Source: Syntrophomonas sp. (lineage in GTDB: Bacteria > Bacillota > Syntrophomonadia > Syntrophomonadales > Syntrophomonadaceae). From it: a DNA stretch of 64,000 bases. Location: contig JAENZN010000005.1 in assembly GCA_016841245.1 (NCBI GenBank), positions 1 through 64,000 of the forward strand. Reading direction: 5' to 3'. Each line of letters opens with the position of its first letter. Position 1 is the stretch's first letter. The notes beneath the pieces were generated by a model that did not search any database, had not been told where the DNA came from, and worked only from the letters and a program-made list of their open reading frames with translations. The translations under genes and the position numbers were made by a program. Shown here piece by piece: positions 61,499 to 64,000 of the stretch.

Positions 61499-61791
61499 AT
61501 TAACTCGGAGGCCTATAAGATTACAGTAAGTCTAGCACAATAGAATCAATTATTCAATATTAACCTATGAGAAAAATAACATAATTTATGATGTATATGG
61601 GAAAATAATGAAAATTAATCTGTCTGCATCAGTTTTTTCTTAATAGTTTCAGTATTTCATTGTATGTTATTGATCTGACATTAATTAGTATTAAGGAGAA
61701 GCAGGCTGTTTCTATTATAAGTCGGCAGGGAAAATGCAGCTTGATGCAGAATTATTTTAATGCTATTCATAATATACAAGGGAGGATGACC

Positions 61792-62382
61792 ATGGGATTT
61801 TTTAAAGGCCTACGGGGTCAGCGTTCCCAAAGCAAAATGGCCCAACAAATGGAAAAGGCTGAAGAGCGGAGACATAAAAAAATAGAGCGCAGAGAACAGA
61901 TGGATAAAATCCATTCATTAATAAAACTTAACCGGGAGAACAGAAAAGAAATCCAGCAAATAACCGGGGAGATGAATCCCTCACTGGGAAAAGCTGCCCG
62001 TGCCTACCACAATGTACTGGATACAATTGATAATTATATAGAAAGTCGCGATAATGGTCTGAACCGGATGCTGTTTGCTGACCAGGCAGCAGATATACAA
62101 AAAGGAGACCACTTATTTGTACAGCGGCCAGGTTTTACCCACCATGGTATATATATGGGGGAAAATCTAGTACTTCATTATCATATGAGCAAAGTTAAAA
62201 TAACCGGTTTTGAAGAATTTGCAGAAGGAGCAAAAATACAAAAAAGAAGTGATGAAGAAAGTCACGCCGCCTATTCCCCGGATGAGATCATTAAAAGGGG
62301 CCTGAGCCGATATGGGGAAAGCGATTATAATATTATTTTCAACAACTGTGAACACTTTGTTCGTTGGGCCAGAAATGGATAG
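61792..62382 (+). CDS. LRAT-domain (NlpC/P60-superfamily) protein
   Basis: The product has 196 residues from ATG 61792 (AAGGGAGG six bases upstream). A charged, probably coiled-coil N-terminal part (about 10-60) precedes an LRAT domain. That domain has DIQKGDHLFVQRPGFTHHGIYMG (His117 in the HxGIY motif) and the nucleophile Cys186 in FNNCEHFVRWARNG. LRAT-type enzymes move acyl groups through a thioester on this Cys; bacterial members are mostly uncharacterised. No signal peptide is seen, so it is cytoplasmic. Its 3' end overlaps the broken gene on the other strand. Confidence 0.85.
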   Translation: MGFFKGLRGQRSQSKMAQQMEKAEERRHKKIERREQMDKIHSLIKLNRENRKEIQQITGEMNPSLGKAARAYHNVLDTIDNYIESRDNGLNRMLFADQAADIQKGDHLFVQRPGFTHHGIYMGENLVLHYHMSKVKITGFEEFAEGAKIQKRSDEESHAAYSPDEIIKRGLSRYGESDYNIIFNNCEHFVRWARNG

Positions 62383-62563
62383 CTGGTATAGGAACCATAT
62401 CGTTTTCGATTACCGGCGTATCATCAAAGATTAACTTATTACCATTAACATATACTTTAATATCCTCACTGCTGGCCTGTGCAGGTATTAAGCACATATT
62501 AGACAGGAGCAGCACCGCTAAAAGCAGAACGTTAAACTTGTAAGGTAAAAGATACTTATTCAT
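62339..62563 (-). pseudogene. Truncated copper-amine-oxidase-N-domain protein
   Basis: A signal peptide (LLLAVLLLSNMCLIPAQASS) is followed by IKVYVNGNKLIFDDTPVIE and NDMVPIPAI, the start of a Cu_amine_oxidN1 repeat as found in many clostridial cell-surface proteins. The frame then runs into sequence antisense to the LRAT gene and stops after 74 codons, whereas intact domains need about 90 residues plus an effector region. No ribosome binding site is clear. I read it as a remnant cut by a rearrangement at about 62385. Confidence 0.6.
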
Positions 62564-62680
62564 AGGAACTTCAGTGCAATTCGTACTTTTCCCATATTAA
62601 TATAAATAAAGCCAGCCATCAGCTTATGAAGGATAAATTCTATACGGTGCCAGGATTTATCTGTTATTTTCAGCTAATTG

Positions 62681-64000
62681 CTAAGGTTTTGAGGGCTGAC
62701 CTTCCTCAGCTTCACTGCCAGTATGCAGCTTACCCCGGGAATAGGAAAAATAAATTCCTGCCAGGCAGAGCAGGGTGAAGATGCTGAAGGTAATATGACT
62801 GCTGTTCAGGAAGAGTTCATAAGTGGCAGGAGCTATTGGGGCCTTGCCCATATAGAGAGTAATCATTAGTGTAGCCAGGGCCATACTAAAATTCTGTCCC
62901 AAGAGGCGCATGGTTGAGACTGATCCAGATGCAATTCCATAATACTGCCGGGAGACCGAACCCATGATAGCATTGGTATTGGGAGATCCAAAGAGCGCAA
63001 AGCCAATCCCAAGTACAATTAAGGCAGTGATGATATAAGTAAGCGGGGTCTCAGAATGTAGGAATATCAACAAGAATAAACCCAGGGAGGTAGATGCCAT
63101 ACCCAGGGATGAAATAAGACGGGGTTCAATTTTATCTGATAGATTGCCAGCTGCTGGTGACAAAATAGCCTGGATGATGGGCTGTACGATCAAAACCAGG
63201 CCTGCAGTCTGGGGAGGCATTCCTTTAATATACTGCAGATAAAGGCTCAATAAGAAAGTTATTCCGGCGGTTGCTCCGTAATTAATAAGAGCTGCGATAT
63301 TGGAAAAAGCAAATACCCGGTTATTCTTAAACAGGCGTACGTTGAATACAGGATATTTAACAGTTAGCTGGCTTCTTACAAAAGCGGCAGCCCCCAGTAT
63401 GCCCAGCAGCAGATACAATATGCCGGATGCGGCTGGAAGCAGCGTTAAACCGTATGTTATAGCGATAACACTAAACGCGTAGATCAAGCTGCCCTTGATG
63501 TCTAATTTTTCTTCCCGGGCGTCTGCCCACTCTCCTTTCAAGTAATACAGGGTTAAAAGTAGAGTAATTAAGCCCAGGGGAGCCGACATATAGAAGATAC
63601 TTCTCCAACCCAGATGGGCAGTAAGCAATCCACCCAAAGTAGGGCCGCTGGCCAGGCCGATATACACCATAGATACGTTCACGCCCAGAGCTTTACCGCG
63701 TTCCTGGGGCGGATATACTGAAGTAAGTATGGCGACTGCAGTAGTCATAACAATGGAACCGCCCAGTCCCTGAAATACCCGCATCAATATCAACCAATCG
63801 ATGGTAGGGACGAAGGCAGATAAAAGTGAAGCCAGGGTAAATATAACTACTCCAATAATGAAGAGTTTTTTTCGGCCATAGATATCGGCTATTTTTCCCG
63901 CCGGCATAAGGAATACTGCTGTTGACAGAAGATAGGAGGTGGCAATCCAGCTCAGCATTACCGCGTTAGCTGCGAAATCTCTCTGTAAAGAGGGGAGAGC
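62681..64000 (-). CDS. MFS drug-exporter-type transporter (DHA2/EmrB-like), 5' end outside window
   Basis: The open frame continues to the window edge (ALPSLQRDFAANAVMLSWIA), so the start lies beyond 64000; the internal Met at 63958 is not the start. About 440 residues are visible. LMPAGKIADIYGRKKLFIIG is the MFS A-motif and LGVNVSMVYIGLASGPTLGGLL is the motif-C region. The helices fit a 14-helix DHA2 family member. Substrate unknown. Confidence 0.9.
   Translation of the reverse strand, partial: ALPSLQRDFAANAVMLSWIATSYLLSTAVFLMPAGKIADIYGRKKLFIIGVVIFTLASLLSAFVPTIDWLILMRVFQGLGGSIVMTTAVAILTSVYPPQERGKALGVNVSMVYIGLASGPTLGGLLTAHLGWRSIFYMSAPLGLITLLLTLYYLKGEWADAREEKLDIKGSLIYAFSVIAITYGLTLLPAASGILYLLLGILGAAAFVRSQLTVKYPVFNVRLFKNNRVFAFSNIAALINYGATAGITFLLSLYLQYIKGMPPQTAGLVLIVQPIIQAILSPAAGNLSDKIEPRLISSLGMASTSLGLFLLIFLHSETPLTYIITALIVLGIGFALFGSPNTNAIMGSVSRQYYGIASGSVSTMRLLGQNFSMALATLMITLYMGKAPIAPATYELFLNSSHITFSIFTLLCLAGIYFSYSRGKLHTGSEAEEGQPSKP

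Noticed and set aside
1-64000. CRISPR array or restriction/defence island
   Set aside because: No regularly spaced short direct repeats and no cas, restriction or toxin-antitoxin genes were seen. The repeats found are palindromic and dispersed.

Overview
The window looks like a chromosomal segment of an anaerobic, endospore-forming Firmicute close to the Syntrophomonas-type fatty-acid syntrophs. This is inferred from gene content, not from a marker phylogeny. The signs are spore germinant-receptor genes, a Bacillus/Clostridium-type ffh/rpsP/rplS/rbgA/rnhB block, two beta-oxidation gene sets that use CoA-transferases and are paired with sigma-54 activators, and heavy investment in molybdate/tungstate uptake. 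GC content appears moderate and there is no prophage, CRISPR array or rRNA operon.

Layout. 1-760: four tRNA genes (Asn, CAT-anticodon, Glu, Val). 1.1-3.2 kb: citrate synthase and a convergent lipoprotein gene. 3.7-10.4 kb: a seven-gene germinant-receptor operon with one A subunit but duplicated B, C and small membrane D-like subunits. 10.5-17.6 kb: degV and the SRP/ribosome-maturation block (ylxM, ffh, rpsP, khpA, rimM, trmD, SPOUT methylase, rplS, rbgA), interspersed with dispersed palindromic repeats. 18-19.2 kb: a CapA-like protein.

19.3-43.7 kb: acyl-CoA metabolism. A CaiB-type CoA-transferase precedes a CBS-PAS-PAS sigma-54 activator. Next come a -24/-12 promoter with upstream dyads, two tandem Com-like zinc-ribbon mini-genes each followed by a related hairpin, then thiolase, hydroxyacyl-CoA dehydrogenase, crotonase, acyl-CoA dehydrogenase, a two-subunit CoA-transferase and a second CaiB copy. 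A second activator with its own -24/-12 promoter controls acyl-CoA dehydrogenase, two-subunit CoA-transferase, hydroxyacyl-CoA dehydrogenase, a fused HMG-CoA-synthase-like/DUF35 protein, an SCP2-type thiolase and a crotonase. An FMN/FAD/Fe-S enoate reductase follows. 43.7-47.1 kb: rnhB, ylqG, ylqH, yraN and two tiny ORFs.

47.1-59.6 kb: a molybdenum/tungsten uptake island. Three different ABC importers (FecCD/MolBCA type, Wtp type, Mod type) each lie behind a leader with the same architecture: P1 stem, GAGC, a GAAA tetraloop hairpin, GCCTCCC, GGAAA, P1'. I interpret these leaders as Moco/Tuco riboswitches. The P1 helices covary between the three copies, which can be read directly from the window. 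A DUF364 heavy-metal-chelation protein ends the Mod operon and a K+ channel sits between two of the importers. 59.8-64 kb: a class-3 aldehyde dehydrogenase, a doubtful Cys-rich mini-ORF, an LRAT-domain protein, a broken copper-amine-oxidase-N-domain gene and an MFS exporter cut by the window end.

The most notable observations are the triple riboswitch island, the Com-like mini-genes with hairpins inside a sigma-54 leader, the atypical germinant-receptor operon and the HMG-CoA-synthase/CoA-transferase gene set.
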